This document shows, in pieces, positions 42,439-53,762 of a DNA stretch of 64,000 bases; position 1 is the stretch's first letter, and each line of letters starts with the position of its first letter. Source of the stretch: Terebella lapidaria (lineage: Eukaryota; Annelida; Polychaeta; Terebellida; Terebellidae); assembly GCA_949152475.1 (NCBI GenBank), contig OX424563.1:37396120-37460119 (forward strand). Reading direction: 5' to 3'. The position numbers and the translations under genes were made by a program. The notes under the pieces are model-generated. The model was given only the letters and a program-made list of their open reading frames with translations, searched no databases and was not told the origin of the DNA.

Positions 42439-43651
42439 ATGTCACTTGACACTATATCTATCTTTGTGAAAGGGTGTGGTGACAAGGTCAGTTGCACACA
42501 ACTGAGTGAGCACTTTGCTAAAGTGGGCAAAATCGAGTCCTGCGTTTTTAGTGCTACCCACAACGCGTTTGTTGTTTTTGTGAGAGCGGGTGATGCGAAG
42601 CGAGCAGTCAGGGACTTTGATGGTCATGAACTACAAGGTAGCATTTTATCGCTGACCATGATCACTTCTGATCAGGTCCCGGAAATTAGCGCGTTATTGC
42701 CTGCTTTGTCGGAAGTGAGTGCCGAGTCTGACTCTGCTGAGTCTGGTCTGGATCGCTTGACCAAGTTACTTTCTGGTATGGATCCAGACTTGGTCCAATC
42801 TGCGCTTCAAAGGATGCCTGTTATGTCGAAGGTGAAGTTTGAACGTGATCCGTCTACAACAGGACCTGAGGTTACCGTGGCTTCCAACTCACATAGTAAT
42901 GTGGCGTCAGGCATCTTTGACACCACCCCGGTTGTCCCGACTTCGGCTGTTCCTCCCCCTGCTCTGGTTACTCCCCCTGCTCTGGTTACTCCATTTGTGC
43001 CTGTTGCTGCTACAGTCACCCCCCTGTTCCAGAAAAAAACCTATTTTCTCTGGGGATGATAGTGTCAAGGGAGATGTCCATTTTCATCGCTGGTTTTATG
43101 AGGTGAAGTGTTTGATAAATGATCGACATTCTGATGCATTCATACTGCAGAGCATTCGTCGGTTACTCCATCACACTGCTGCTAATGTGCTCACCTGGAT
43201 GCCTTCCAACTCCACTCCAGCTGATGTTCTTCAGAAGTTGGAAGGATTGTTTGGTGCCGTCATTCCGGAAGAAAACATTATGCAACACTTCTACTCTCAA
43301 CAACAAAAATCTGGTGAAAACCTTACCCAGTGGGGATGTCGGTTAGAGTCGTTGGCTAATCTGGCGGTGGAAAAAGGCAAGCTTCCTGCCGGATCCAAGG
43401 ACAACAATCTCTGGTCACAGTTTTGGTCTCATTTGTATGACGATCGCTTGAAGCAAGCCACACATGGGAAGTATGATTCCATCTTTGACTTCAGTGCGTT
43501 GTGTGTTTCCGTCCGTACTATCGAGCAGGTGCTCCAGGAGAATGACAAACGTCACAAGATACTCTCTGGGAAAGCACAAGCTCATCAGATGACTGGTGCG
43601 AAGGCAGTTGAGTCTCCTCAAGCGAAAACTGATCAAACAGCTGATTCTTGA
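42439..43651 (+). pseudogene. gag: Gag of element F: RRM-like domain plus PNMA-like capsid
   Basis: The start codon at 42439 opens MSLDTISIFVKGCGDKV. Residues ~5-75 look like an RRM: RNP2-like ISIFVKG, helix LSEHFAKVG, RNP1-like AFVVFV, and a closing strand. After a Pro/Val-rich linker a capsid follows (about 43050-43560) with FSGDDSVKGDVHFHRWFYEV, LLHHTAANVLTWM, DVLQKLEGLFG and FYSQQQKSGENLTQWGCRLE, strongly reminiscent of vertebrate PNMA proteins. PNMA genes are known to derive from a Ty3/gypsy gag that had an N-terminal RRM-like domain. The region is a fossil. Confidence 0.8.
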
Positions 43652-43859
43652 GAAGCTGGAGTTACTTTCTAAGAAGGTAAAGAAGTTGGAGTCGAGACAG
43701 CGTTCAAAATCTGGTACACAGTCGGGATCCTTCCATGTCATCTGTTATCGTTGTGGTAAAGATGGCCATGCTGTGACTCGTTGTCATTCATCCACTCGTA
43801 TCTCTAAAGAGGGAGTGGACGCCATCAAGGAAAGACACAGGTCTTTGAACGGGAACTAG
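43596..43859 (+). CDS. gag: Nucleocapsid of element F
   Basis: A basic, Lys/Ser-rich stretch leads to one CCHC knuckle, CYRCGKDGHAVTRC (about 43744-43785). It is the RNA-binding end of gag, followed by protease. Confidence 0.8.
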   Translation: MRRQLSLLKRKLIKQLILEKLELLSKKVKKLESRQRSKSGTQSGSFHVICYRCGKDGHAVTRCHSSTRISKEGVDAIKERHRSLNGN

Positions 43860-43867
43860 TCTCTGGT

Positions 43868-44233
43868 GTGAGGCAACCAGAAGACTTGAAACATCCTGGC
43901 CTCGCTAATGACCGATTTTGCTGGAACTCCCTCATCGGTGAGCCGAACGAGTTGAACATAACAGTTGCTGGTTGTCCTACACGATGTTTAGTCAACACGG
44001 GTTCCATGATAACTATCATCTCCGAGACATTCTTCAAAGATTACCTACAGTTGGCTCATCCTTTGATGTCCCTGAACGATTTGTTGTCTGTGGAAGTTGG
44101 TGGAGGTCATCTCCTCAAGTATCTGGGATACGTGGAAGTGGATATTCTGCTCCCATTCAACGTTATTGGCTCAAGCGATGCACAGTCCATCTTGGCTCTT
44201 GTTGTTCCGGATACAAGAGATATATGGACCTGA
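43868..44233 (+). CDS. pol: Protease region of element F
   Basis: Contains CLVNTGSMITIISETFF (about 43984-44034). It is aligned with the retropepsin D(T/S)G motif but with Asn in the first place in this copy; family identity rests on position between the CCHC knuckle and RT. ELNITVAGCP before it is the usual strand ahead of the active site. Confidence 0.7.
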   Translation: MRQPEDLKHPGLANDRFCWNSLIGEPNELNITVAGCPTRCLVNTGSMITIISETFFKDYLQLAHPLMSLNDLLSVEVGGGHLLKYLGYVEVDILLPFNVIGSSDAQSILALVVPDTRDIWT

Positions 44234-44829
44234 TTTCGTCAACTCAGCATCATTGCCGGAAGCCTGGGTTCGTGCTTATCGTACCTTGATGATGAGTGAA
44301 CAAACCACCCATCAGGAACAACATTTTCCAGTTGTTTCGACTGAACCCATCACACTCGCTCCAGAGGAACAGATTGTTGTTCACATCTTGTGTCGCGCCA
44401 CTGGGCCAGCTGGTCACAAACTAGTGGAACCAAGCCAGGATAAATCTTTACCAGGTAGCCTTGTATTGATAGCAGAACTTCTGGATCTCTCACCATCTGG
44501 ATCAACTACTTTTATTGGAGTTCACATCTACAATGTTGGATCTAAGAAAGTCACCATTCCTGGAAAAACCATCCTTACTAGATTACACTTCACAGGTGTT
44601 GTTCATTCTGATTCTCCGTCTGGATCTGCGGATTGAGTGGATCTCAGTTCTGCTCTACTGTCAGAGGACCCCATTATTTCCTTGGATGATACCTGTCTGC
44701 AGGAAAGTCAGAAGGACAAACTCAAGAATTCCTGTCTACATGGAGGAAGGTCTTCTCTTTGAATACCGAGCCACTGGGACACACATATACAATAACCCAC
44801 AACATCAAGCTCCATTCAAGGAGAGGACA

Positions 44830-45585
44830 TGCCGTATCCTGCCGGGGATGTATGAAGAAGTCAGGAGTCACATCCAAGACATGTTGGATTCTGGAGTGAT
44901 ATGCGAGTCCTTGGTCCTCCAACATTGTCTGTGTCAGGAAGAAGGATGGAAGTCCTCACCTTTGTATTGATTTCCGGAAGTTGAATGCCCGAACTGTTCG
45001 TGATGCCTATGCACTTCCCCACATCAATGACACCCTGGATACACTGGCTGGATCTCAGATTTTCTCAACCCTTGACCTGCGCAGTGGTTACTGGCAGGTA
45101 GCCCTGGATGAAGAAGCAAAAGCGAAGACAGCCTTTTTGGTGGATCGTGTTTGGTTCTTCGAATGCAACAGGATGGCATTTGGATTAACAAATGCACGTT
45201 TCAGCGCCTAATGGAGCACTGCCTTCGGGATGTCTCAATGAGGGAATGCAGTATATACCTGGATGACGTCATCGTGTTCAGCAAGACTATCGAGGAACAT
45301 CTTGAACAACTCGACCATGTCTTCCAATGGCTACATGAATGCGGCTTAAAGCTCAAGCCATCAAAATGTTCCCTTTTCCAGGAGAAAGTTCGTTACCTAG
45401 GTCACACCATTTCTAGTGAAGGTATTCAAACAGATCCAGATGTTGTTCGTAACTGGCCAATACTGACAACCATCAAAGAGCTGTGCCAGTACCTCAGATT
45501 TACTGGATACTTCCCCTGCTTCATCAAGGGATATGCCCCAAATCGTGAAGCCACTCAACCAGTACCTCAAGGGTTCAACTCGTGA
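44830..45585 (+). pseudogene. pol: Reverse transcriptase of element F
   Basis: Readable parts: the N-terminal helix region with IQDMLDSGVI (about 44870), DAYALPHINDTLDTLAGSQI, FSTLDLRSGYWQVALDEEAK, the catalytic-box segment SIYLDDVIVFSKT (about 45250-45290), LKPSKCSLFQEKVRYLGHTI. These are Ty3-type RT blocks in order. Part of the N-terminal segment occurs again near 46150-46375. Broken. Confidence 0.85.
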
Positions 45586-46186
45586 CAACATGGGAAAGTT
45601 CCAGTCATCACCCATCAAGTGGACGCCAGAGGCCCAAGTAGCATTTGACATGTTAAAAGATGCCCTTTCCCATCCTTCTGTGCTTGGATATGCTGATTAC
45701 ACCTTGCCATTTGTCTTGCACATGGACGCCAGTGGTGACGGTCTAGGGGCAGTTCTTTATCAGGAGCAGGATGGCCAACAGCGTGTTATTGGTTAAGCGA
45801 GCAGAGGCTTGAAGAAGTCTGAGCAGAACTACTCAGCATACAAGTTGGAGTATCTGGCGTTTAAGTGGGTGGTCTGTAAAAAGTTTCACGATTACCGCTA
45901 CGGTCGATTCTTTGAAGTTCACACAGACAACAATCCCCTAACGTACCTGCTAACTACTGCCAGACTCGATGCTACTGGTCACAGATGGCTGGCGGAACTA
46001 GCATCATTCAACGTTTCCATCACCTATCGGTCTGGGAAGGAAAACATTGATGCGGATGCCCTGTCAAGGATTCCAAAGTCCATCACCGTCAATCCACCCG
46101 AAATCCAGGCTGTCTTGGAAGTTCATGACGTCAACTCTTGCTGTGCTGAAGGAGAGGACATGCCGTATCCTGCCGGGGATGTATGA
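45586..46186 (+). pseudogene. pol: RNase H of element F (first copy)
   Basis: FVLHMDASGDGLGAVLYQEQ, LKKSEQNYSAYKLEYLAFKW and FEVHTDNNPLTYLL carry the RNase H acidic residues, followed by GKENIDADALSRIP. A second, nearly identical RNase H segment is at 47544-47866. Confidence 0.85.
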
Positions 46187-46394
46187 AGAAGTCAGGAGTC
46201 ACATCCAAGACATGTTGGATTCTGGAGTGATATGCGAGTCCTTGGTCCTCCAACATTGTCTGTGTCAGGAAGAAGGATGGAAGTCCTCACCTTTGTATTG
46301 ATTTCCGGAAGTTGAATGCCCGAACTGTTCGTGATGCCTATGCACTTCCCCACATCAATGACACCCTGGATACATTCAAACAGAATGTACATTC

Positions 46395-47405
46395 TGGTCA
46401 CAGAATGTCGCAGACTTTCTGTCATGACTTTGAGGAAGACCATTGCCTCAACATGCTCAGCATTCAGGGTAGCGGACCTTACATATCGTCCATCTCTTCA
46501 ACAGAATTGAAGGAGTATCAAGCTCAGGATGAGGTCATCGCTCCCATACTTCGCATTTTGCACCAGCGGAGGAAACCTGTCACGCTTGACAGTTCTCTAC
46601 ATCCGGATGTGCAGCTGCTGCTCAAGCAGTGGGACCATTTGTCCATCAGGGATGGTGTTCTGTATCGAGGTTGTCAGGTGGATGGTGAGACGAGGTACCA
46701 AGTTGTTCTTCCAAGCATCTTGAAGGATCAAGCCATCACAGGTTTACACCATGAAAATAGACACCTCGGCTTTGACAGAGTCATCAACTAGTGCGGGCTT
46801 GGTTTTACTGGCCGAGGATGGCTATTGATGTCAAGTCCAGAATCCAGCAGTGTGACCGTTGCATCTGGAGGAAGATTCCAATTACCAAGAGGTGTGCTGC
46901 ACTGGGGAACATTAAGTCATCTTACCTGATGGAGCTACTCTGCATCGACTACTTGTCATTGGAAGAGTCAAAAGGTGGCTACCACAGCATACTGGTTGTC
47001 ACAGACCATTTTACCCGCTATGCCATTGCGGTACCGACACGTAACCAGACTGCACAGACAACGACAAGGATTCTCTTTGATCGTTTCCTTGTACACTACG
47101 GATTTCCGACATGAATCCACAGCGATCAAGGACGGAACTACATGTCTGACCTTCTGAAGCATCTCTGCAAGATCGCAGGTATACAACAATGTCGCACCAC
47201 TCCATATCACTCTCAAGGGAATGGCCAATGTGAACAATTCAACCAGGCTTTGATGGGGATGTTGGGCACGCTCACCGATGACCAGAAGTGTGATTGGAAG
47301 TCTCACGTTCCAAGTTGGTTCACGCCTAAAATGGAACAAAGCATGACGTCACTGGTTACTCACCATTCTTCCTCCTGTTTGGTCGCCATCCACGTCTTCC
47401 GTTGA
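46395..47405 (+). pseudogene. pol: Integrase of element F (first copy)
   Basis: HHCC domain with HHENRHLGFDRVIN...CDRCIWRK, then catalytic core LLCIDYLSLEESKGGYHS, TDHFTRYAIAVPT, SDQGRNY-like and QCRTTPYHSQGNGQCEQFNQ blocks. DDE-type Ty3 integrase, broken. A partial second copy lies at 47866-48530. Confidence 0.82.
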
Positions 47406-47543
47406 CGTTGCACTGGGAATTGCCCCTGAGGATGGAAGGGAAGAGTCACTGCCCATGTTTGTGAAGAACTTCAGAGAGCGTCTTCAGAGAGCGTATGACC
47501 TTGCCAGTCTTGAAACAAAGAAGAGCACTGAGCAATTTACACC

Positions 47544-48908
47544 TTGCCATTTGTCTTGCACATGGACGCCAGTGGTGACGGTCTAGGGGCAGTTCTTTAT
47601 CATGAGCAGGATGGCCAACAGCGTGTTATTGGCTATGCGAGCAGAGGCTTGAAGAAGTCTGAGCAGAACTACTCAGCATACAAGTTGGAGTATCTGGCGT
47701 TTAAGTGGGTGGTCTGTAAAAAGTTTCACGATTACCGCTACGGTCGATTCTTTGAAGTTCACACAGACAACAATCCCCTAACGTACATGCTAACTACTGC
47801 CAGACTCGATGCTACTGGTCACAGATGGCTGGCGGAACTAGCATCATTCAACGTTTCCATCTGCATGTCGCAGATTTTCTGTCATGACTTTGAGGAAGAC
47901 CATTGCCTCAACATGCTCAGCATTCAGGGTAGCGGACCTTACATATCGTCCATCTCTTCAACAGAATGGAAGGAGTATCAAGCTCAGGATGAGGTCATCG
48001 CTCCCATACTTCGCATTTTGCACCAGGAGAGGAAACCTGTCACGCTTGACAGTTCTCTACATCCGGATGTGCAGCTGCTGCTCAAGCAGTGGGACCATTT
48101 GTCCATCAGGGATGGTGTTCTGTATCGAGGTTGTCAGGTGGATGGTGAGACGAGGTACCAAGTTGTTCTTCCAAGCATCTTGAAGGATCAAGCCATCACA
48201 GGTTTACACCATGAAAATGGACACCTCGGCTTTGACAGAGTCATCAACTAGTGCGGGCTTGGTTTTACTGGCCGAGGATGGCTATTGATGTCAAGTCCAG
48301 AATCCAGCAGTGTGACCGTTGCATCTGGAGGAAGATTCCAATTACCAAGAGGTGTGCTGCACTGGGGAACATTAAGTCATCTTACCTGATGGAGCTACTC
48401 TGCATCGACTACTTGTCATTGGGAGAGTCAAAAGGTGGCTACCACAGCATACTGGTTGTCACAGACCATTTTACCCGCTATGCCATTGCGGTACCGACAC
48501 GTAACCAGACTGCACAGACAACGAACTTCAGAAGAGCGTCTTCAGAGAGCGTATGACCTTGCCAGTCTTGAAACAAAGAAGAGCACTGAGAACTCCAAGC
48601 AGCGGTATGATGTCGGAGTTAGAGAAGCACATTTGGAGCCTGGAGACCGTGTGCTCGTCCGGCAAGTTGGGTTGAAAGGGGAGCAGAATCTAGCCGACCG
48701 ATGGAAAGCCGATGTGTACATCGCCTGGACCAGCCTTATCCTGAATTGCCTGTGTACACTGTGCAGAAGGAAGGCAGTAAGGGGAAAAAGAGAACACTGT
48801 ATCGTAACATGCTTCTTTCTCTTTCCACTGCTCAAGTCGAGAAACCAACTCCAAGTCCCAGTGCACACGAGCCACTCGAGGAGTCCGAGGATGACTTGTC
48901 AGTTCTGA
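47544..48908 (+). pseudogene. pol: Second RNase H/integrase segment and integrase C-terminus of element F
   Basis: Repeats the RNase H (47544-47866) and integrase HHCC/core start (47866-48525) of the preceding stretch at near identity. It then continues with the C-terminal integrase module (YDLASLETKKSTENSKQRYD, PGDRVLVRQVGLKGEQNLADRW). Near identity of the two copies suggests a recent duplication or a patchwork of related copies. An assembly artefact is possible. Confidence 0.75.
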
Positions 48909-48921
48909 TGAGGATGCCATA

Positions 48922-49362
48922 CTAGACATCCGACGCGACGTAACAGCTCCAGAGTTCGTGCCTGCAGCTCTAGACCCGAGTCCTGATGCAGATGATGTCA
49001 TCCCTGCAGATGTTCCCGAAGATGTGTTGAGTGAAACTGATGATGTTCAGGATCCTGACGATGATCCACCCGTCAGTGATCAGGAAAACTCCACATATGA
49101 GGAAGATGACGACATGCAGCAGGAAAATGATCGAGACGTTCCCCTTCCTGCACCACGTACTCCAGTACTTGAGGGTCCTCTGCCTACAGTCCGGAGATCA
49201 CTACGGCAGAAGAGGCAGCTAGACAGGTGGATTTATGGACCATCCATTGCTACCGATGATCTCCAGGGAAAAGTACATCTTCTAATGGAAGCCAAAAATA
49301 TGTTCCCATCAGAGGATACAGCATTGGCTGCGGCCATTGTAAATATTGTTACTAATTCGTAA
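48922..49362 (+). pseudogene. pol: Acidic C-terminal tail of element F pol
   Basis: The open stretch from 48958 reads Asp/Glu/Pro-rich (DADDVIPADVPED, EEDDDMQQEND), then TVRRSLRQKRQLDRWIYG, a basic motif common at the ends of chordate Ty3 pol proteins. A poly(A)-type AATAAA follows at 49395-49400. Confidence 0.6.
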
Positions 49363-49531
49363 ATGTCTATGTAGCGTATGTCATTTTGCTTTCGAATAAA
49401 GCACCGCTGTTATCACATAACTCGATTCGATTTGTCGTGTATGATTGATTGTGTGAATGATAGTGTGTTGGTTTCCGGGTCGGAAACATTATAAAGTAGG
49501 GAAGTATGTTACCGCCTCGTATTTTGCTACT

Positions 49532-50222
49532 TGTTCTTTTCCGGCCTCAGCCATCACAATAATCAATACTTTGCTCCCAGTCTACGTGCTCCAACATTTG
49601 TATGTGTGTTCATACAGCATCATCAGTAACTAACCGCCTAACCTGACCATTGACTTGTGACTTACCTCTGACGTACTCGACGTATGATTGGTTCAAGTTG
49701 TTTACTTGTTTACCTGTTTGCTGGTTGCTATTTTCCGTTGTGGTTCCAAATATGCGCATTCGAATCTTGGCCTTCATGGAGGCAACAGCACGTATCTAGT
49801 CTCGGATTTTTGGGATACTTTGAATATTTGGATTCCTTACACAGAGTGAGCATCCTTTCATTGTGGTTCTATTGTATATAGTTCTACTTTTCATATATAC
49901 CGATTGTAGTCTACAGCTGATATTAGCTTATCAGATTTAGAATATTTACAGCTATCAGGGTTAGAATATTTGTGCAACGCACGTAGATGTTCCTCATACT
50001 ACAGTTACTGTAATAGCTCTATACATTAGGATTGAACGAGTATTACCATGTACAACACGTGTAGTAATTATGGGTTCGTTTGTCATTTCCGAATCCAAGT
50101 ATATGTCTAACGATTGTGCAATAAAACACAAAGACCAAAATACCTCGAGTCCAGTTCTTTTTATAATGAACCCGCCCGCGGTGAACGCTATGAAATTAAC
50201 ATCAAAGTAGCCGCCGGTAACA
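49532..50222 (+). repeat. 3' LTR of element F
   Basis: 691 bp, TGTTCTTTTCC to GGTAACA, followed by TAAT. About 3-4% different from the 5' LTR and lacking its inserted segment. A clear polypurine tract is not seen next to it; the nearest purine run (AAAGTAGGGAAG) is ~27 bp upstream. Confidence 0.82.
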
Positions 50223-50226
50223 TAAT

Positions 50227-50978
50227 TGATTTTCAAGTTTTGATCTTGACCATTGATTTCAGGGTCTACTACAAGTTTCATACTAACTAAGTATGTGTAA
50301 AACATTCTGGTTTCACTTTTGTGTTTCTATCTTTATTAGTTCCTGAGATATAGTGACCTACTTTATTTTCACTCAAATCTCAATTTTGATCTTGATCACT
50401 GATTTTTACCATGGAATTTCGTGAAATGGAATAACTTGTCCATGCTTATACCACGACCCTAAAAAACATGTGGAATATGCCGTGATGGATAGTGCTGCTT
50501 CCGAATTGCTTTCATTGAAATGTTTGTGTAATTTCTTGAAGGAAGAAGAAATATTGACATCGTGTCATGTTTTATGCTAGATAAATGAGTGCTGCTGGAT
50601 TTTTTGATATTGGGCCATGTTTAGCTGACAAAGAGAAATCTCAATATGTATTTATAGAATGGGAGTGAGCATCACTGCCAGAAGGTGACAGGTAGAAAAT
50701 TAAAAAGGTAATGTTTGAATGAAATAAATGAAATAAAATGTAAATAATTGTACACACGAATGTGACTCAACAAATCGATTGTGTTCCATTGTGTTCCTTC
50801 AAACAAACAATATTACTGGTTTGTACCACAATGAACCGTAATAATTTTACTAGAAGATTTTCATTAGTAAAAATAAAGTTCAAATGGAAAATGTTTTCGT
50901 GGAGAAGGTGAAATTTAAGTTTGCATTTGAAAAAATGACTGAGCGTGCGCTTGGTGAGGGGGCAGGTCTTTTCATAGT
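50227..50978. other. Non-coding flank between elements F and E
   Basis: 50270-50365 repeats the sequence left of element F (about 26273-26370). The rest is AT-rich with no gene or mobile-element end that I can support. Confidence 0.5.
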
Positions 50979-51585
50979 TTTGGTGCTGCATGGACAGAAC
51001 GTGTGACCCGAGAGAACGGAGCTTTGGTGCTGCATGGACAGAACGTGTGGCCCCGAGAGAATGGAGCTTTGGTGCTGCATGGACAGAACGTGTGGCCCCG
51101 AGAGAATGTAGCTTTGCTGCTGCATGGACAGAACGTGCGGCCCAAGAGAGCAGAGCTTTGGTGCTGCATGGACAGAACGTGTGCCCCGAGAGAACGGAGC
51201 TTTACTGCTGCATGGAGAGAACATGTGGCCCCGAGAGAGCGGAGCTTTGGTGATGCATGGACAGAACGTGTGGCCCGAGAGAACGGAGCTTTGCTGCTGC
51301 ATGAACAGAACGTGTGCCCCGAGAGAATGGAGCTTTGGTGCTGCATGGACATAATGTGTGGCCCCGAGAGAACGGAGCTTTACTGCTGCATGGAGAAAAC
51401 GTGTGGCCCGAGAGAGCAGAGCTTTGCTGCTGCATGGACAGAACATGTGGCCCCGAGACAGCAGAGCTTTGCTGCTGCATGAACAGAACGTGTGGCCCGA
51501 GAGAGTGGAGTTTTGCTGCTGCATGAACAGAACGTGTGGCCCGAGAGAGTGGAGTTTTGCTGCTGCATGGACAGAACATATTTTC
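50979..51585 (+). repeat. 44-45-bp tandem array upstream of ORF3 of E
   Basis: About 14 units, phased by GCATGGACAGAACGTGTGG at steps of 44 or 45 bp, with GAGAGAACGGAGCTTTG in each. Steps of 44 and 45 mean that no single frame is kept, so the open frames on both strands are by-products. It ends directly at the zinc-finger sequence. Confidence 0.92.
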
Positions 51586-53510
51586 CCCGAATTCGAGTTC
51601 CATTCTTCACATGCTTTGCTGAGACACGTCACAGAACAACACACAACCCATGTGAATGTCTACTCCTGTGCCCAGTATTATCACGGGAGCTGAAAAAAGC
51701 CGGACGTCAAGAAGCACATGAAAACTAAGCACAACCTGGTGGATGTCAGCCCCCAGCCACAGCGAATCAACCGGAGTGAATTCGCCAAGCAAGTTGGAAA
51801 AAAGCACACCCTGAAGAAAAGCCGAGAACAAGGAGAGGTTTGGGAGCAGCTCCCGTCCGATACTAAATCAGATTCAGCTGCCTTGGTAGCATTCAGCTGC
51901 CTTGGTAGCACTAGACACCAGACTGGAGATTGGCCATATTCCTTTTTTGGGCCGATCTAGTCTTGTCAGAAACCAGCGATGAAGATGACGATGATGACCT
52001 GATCACCGTATCTGAGGGAGACGACGATCTGCCTGAGAATCCCAAGCCCGGTTCTTCCACGGATGACAAGAAGGGGGAAGACCGCCCATCTGACACTGAA
52101 ATTTTTTTTCCAAAGAGTAGTACCTGGAGTCGTTCAAAGTCTAAGGCAGCCGAAAAGCGAGGAGGGAGCCCAAAGCCGAAGTCATCCCGCTACCGGAGTC
52201 CATCTCTTAGACGTGGCTGAAAAGCAGACAGCCGAGGAAGGAGCCTCCGATGGTCCTCATCCCAGCGGAGCCTGTCTCCACACCGAGGCTGTAGAGCTGA
52301 TAACCAAGAAAGAAGTCGCCGTAGATCTCCACGACATGTCCGAATTGAGACTTGGCGTTCCCCGAAGACGGAGGACAGCCACAGCTGATCCAGAGCCGGA
52401 AATGGACACCGTTCCCGGAGCCAAGAAAGAGACTCCAAAAGATCTTCTCCAGTGATACCAAGAACGGGAGCGTCCTCATCCAGCACCAAGCAGGGTGTTC
52501 CGGCCAAAACTACAGATTTTGGAGCCCCTCCAACATCCACTGTGATTGTGACTACCTCTTCAGAGCCTGCTGCTGCCGCCCCTGCTGCTGCCGCCCCTGT
52601 CATTCTACTGTCATTCTAATGACTCTTGACCGAACCGACGGCCGAAACTAAAGTATCCAGCCCGAAGGAGCTTCCGGCCGTGTCCACACAAGCAAAGTCC
52701 CCATTCTTGTTCCGGTTGCTGACCATCGACACAAGCCTGTTCGTGACCACCGCACCAGGAAACGTCACTTCGGCTGACCACCCCGCGATCTCCCAGCTCG
52801 ACCCCCCGAGAAGTGGCTCACTCCAAGATTTCTACAACGCCCCAGGTGACCAGAGTGTTGCCGGCTCCCCGCTCTGGCTCCCCAGAGAGTCAGGAGTTCC
52901 GGAGCGCCGAAGTCGCATCTTGGAGGACCAGGCAGCCATCATTCCAGATTACACCGTCCCGACAGAGGAACGTCCACGTCAGTCTCCAGCGATCACCCAA
53001 ACGAGAGGGCAAGCGGCAACCCGAACAACTATTACCACCTCCGGAGGCCAGCATTTTTCTTCAAGCTGATGACCTCGACAGACTTCCTGTGCATTCTGGC
53101 TGTCATCCTATCTGTGTCGACCTTGGAGGAGGCTTCACCACTGCAATAGTGCCGCCAGCCCCTCAACAAGTATAGTACATCCCCGTTTGGTGGGGGCCTG
53201 ATCAGTGGAGTCCGTCTGAATTTCAAGATTCAGGGGTCTATGCAGAGACCTATGAAGTTCGGGAGACACCTTGGGGCATGCTGCCCTGCCGAAATCTCTA
53301 CCGCATCGTCGACATGAATGTGAGCAACGACCGTCTGAAGAATGGCTGCTATCCTCCTCAGTGGTCCCTGCATCAACTGGATCTTTTTCGGAGCCCCTGC
53401 CCCGGCCTGAGGTACCAGTGGCGGTCGTACATGTGTGCCAGTCTCGTGTGACCAGACTGTGACCACGTCCTTACCGAACAGACTCTTCGGTTAGCGGTCT
53501 GGGAAGCAGT
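51586..53510 (+). pseudogene. ORF3 region of element E, copy 1
   Basis: Finger-like sequence FHSSHALLRHVTEQHTTHVN (about 51600-51660) matches HTLLRHVTEQHMGEVT of element B, and VKKHMKTKHNLVDV follows. Then come an acidic run (SDEDDDDDLITVSEGDDD), Arg/Ser/Lys-rich stretches (SRSKSKAAEKRG, SSRYRSPSLRRG) and, near 53190-53420, a Trp/Asp/Tyr-containing block (WSPSEF, ETYEVRE, CRNLYRIVDMNVSNDRLKNG) that is conserved in copy 2. Same plan as ORF3 of B: fingers, acidic, Arg/Ser. A fossil. Role inferred as for B and C. Confidence 0.65.
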
Positions 53511-53556
53511 CGTTAAACATGTTTGTCACAAGTAAAGTCGGCGCAAGACGAGTTCA

Positions 53557-53677
53557 GAGACTCCCAGTGACAGTTAATTGTAGTTAAGAGATACCAGGGA
53601 GTCTCGCCGAAGACAAGAATCAAACCAAAGAAACACAATGACATTTAATTTTAATTAAGAGGTACCAGTGTCTCCGG
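53557..53677 (+). other. Twin hairpins upstream of the polypurine tract, element E copy 1
   Basis: Hairpin 1: GAGACTCCC (53557-53565) pairs with GGGAGTCTC (53597-53605), loop 31 nt starting AGTGACAGTTAATT and ending TTAAGAGATACCA. Hairpin 2 follows with a GTGTCTC right arm and a loop of the same make. The loops resemble those of element B while the stems are unrelated. Confidence 0.8.
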
Positions 53678-53762
53678 AATAATTTGTGTTGTGTTATGGA
53701 CTGCTATGAACTGTTTGACCCACGGATATGTTCGGGATGATCATTATCTAAGAAAGAGGGAG

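Larger units (their letters stand above)
26381..50222 (+). mobile_element. Ty3/gypsy element F, PNMA-gag type, with nested insertions (family 4)
   Basis: Two direct LTR copies (26381-27334 and 49532-50222) are flanked by the 4-bp repeat TAAT (26377-26380, 50223-50226), and the 5' copy is followed by a tRNA-Lys-like primer site. Gag with an RRM-like start, nucleocapsid, protease, RT, RNase H and integrase lie at 42439-49362 on the same strand. Between leader and gag are a - strand LTR fragment of another family (28639-29480) and the complete element C (29828-40702). LTR difference is about 3-4% by eye, so F is older than C. It looks broken in many places, with parts of RNase H and integrase present twice. 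Confidence 0.82.

Noticed and set aside
50880-51644. 254-codon open frame on the minus strand
   Set aside because: It is the translation of the 44-45-bp array on the opposite strand; Ser/Cys/Gln repeats only.
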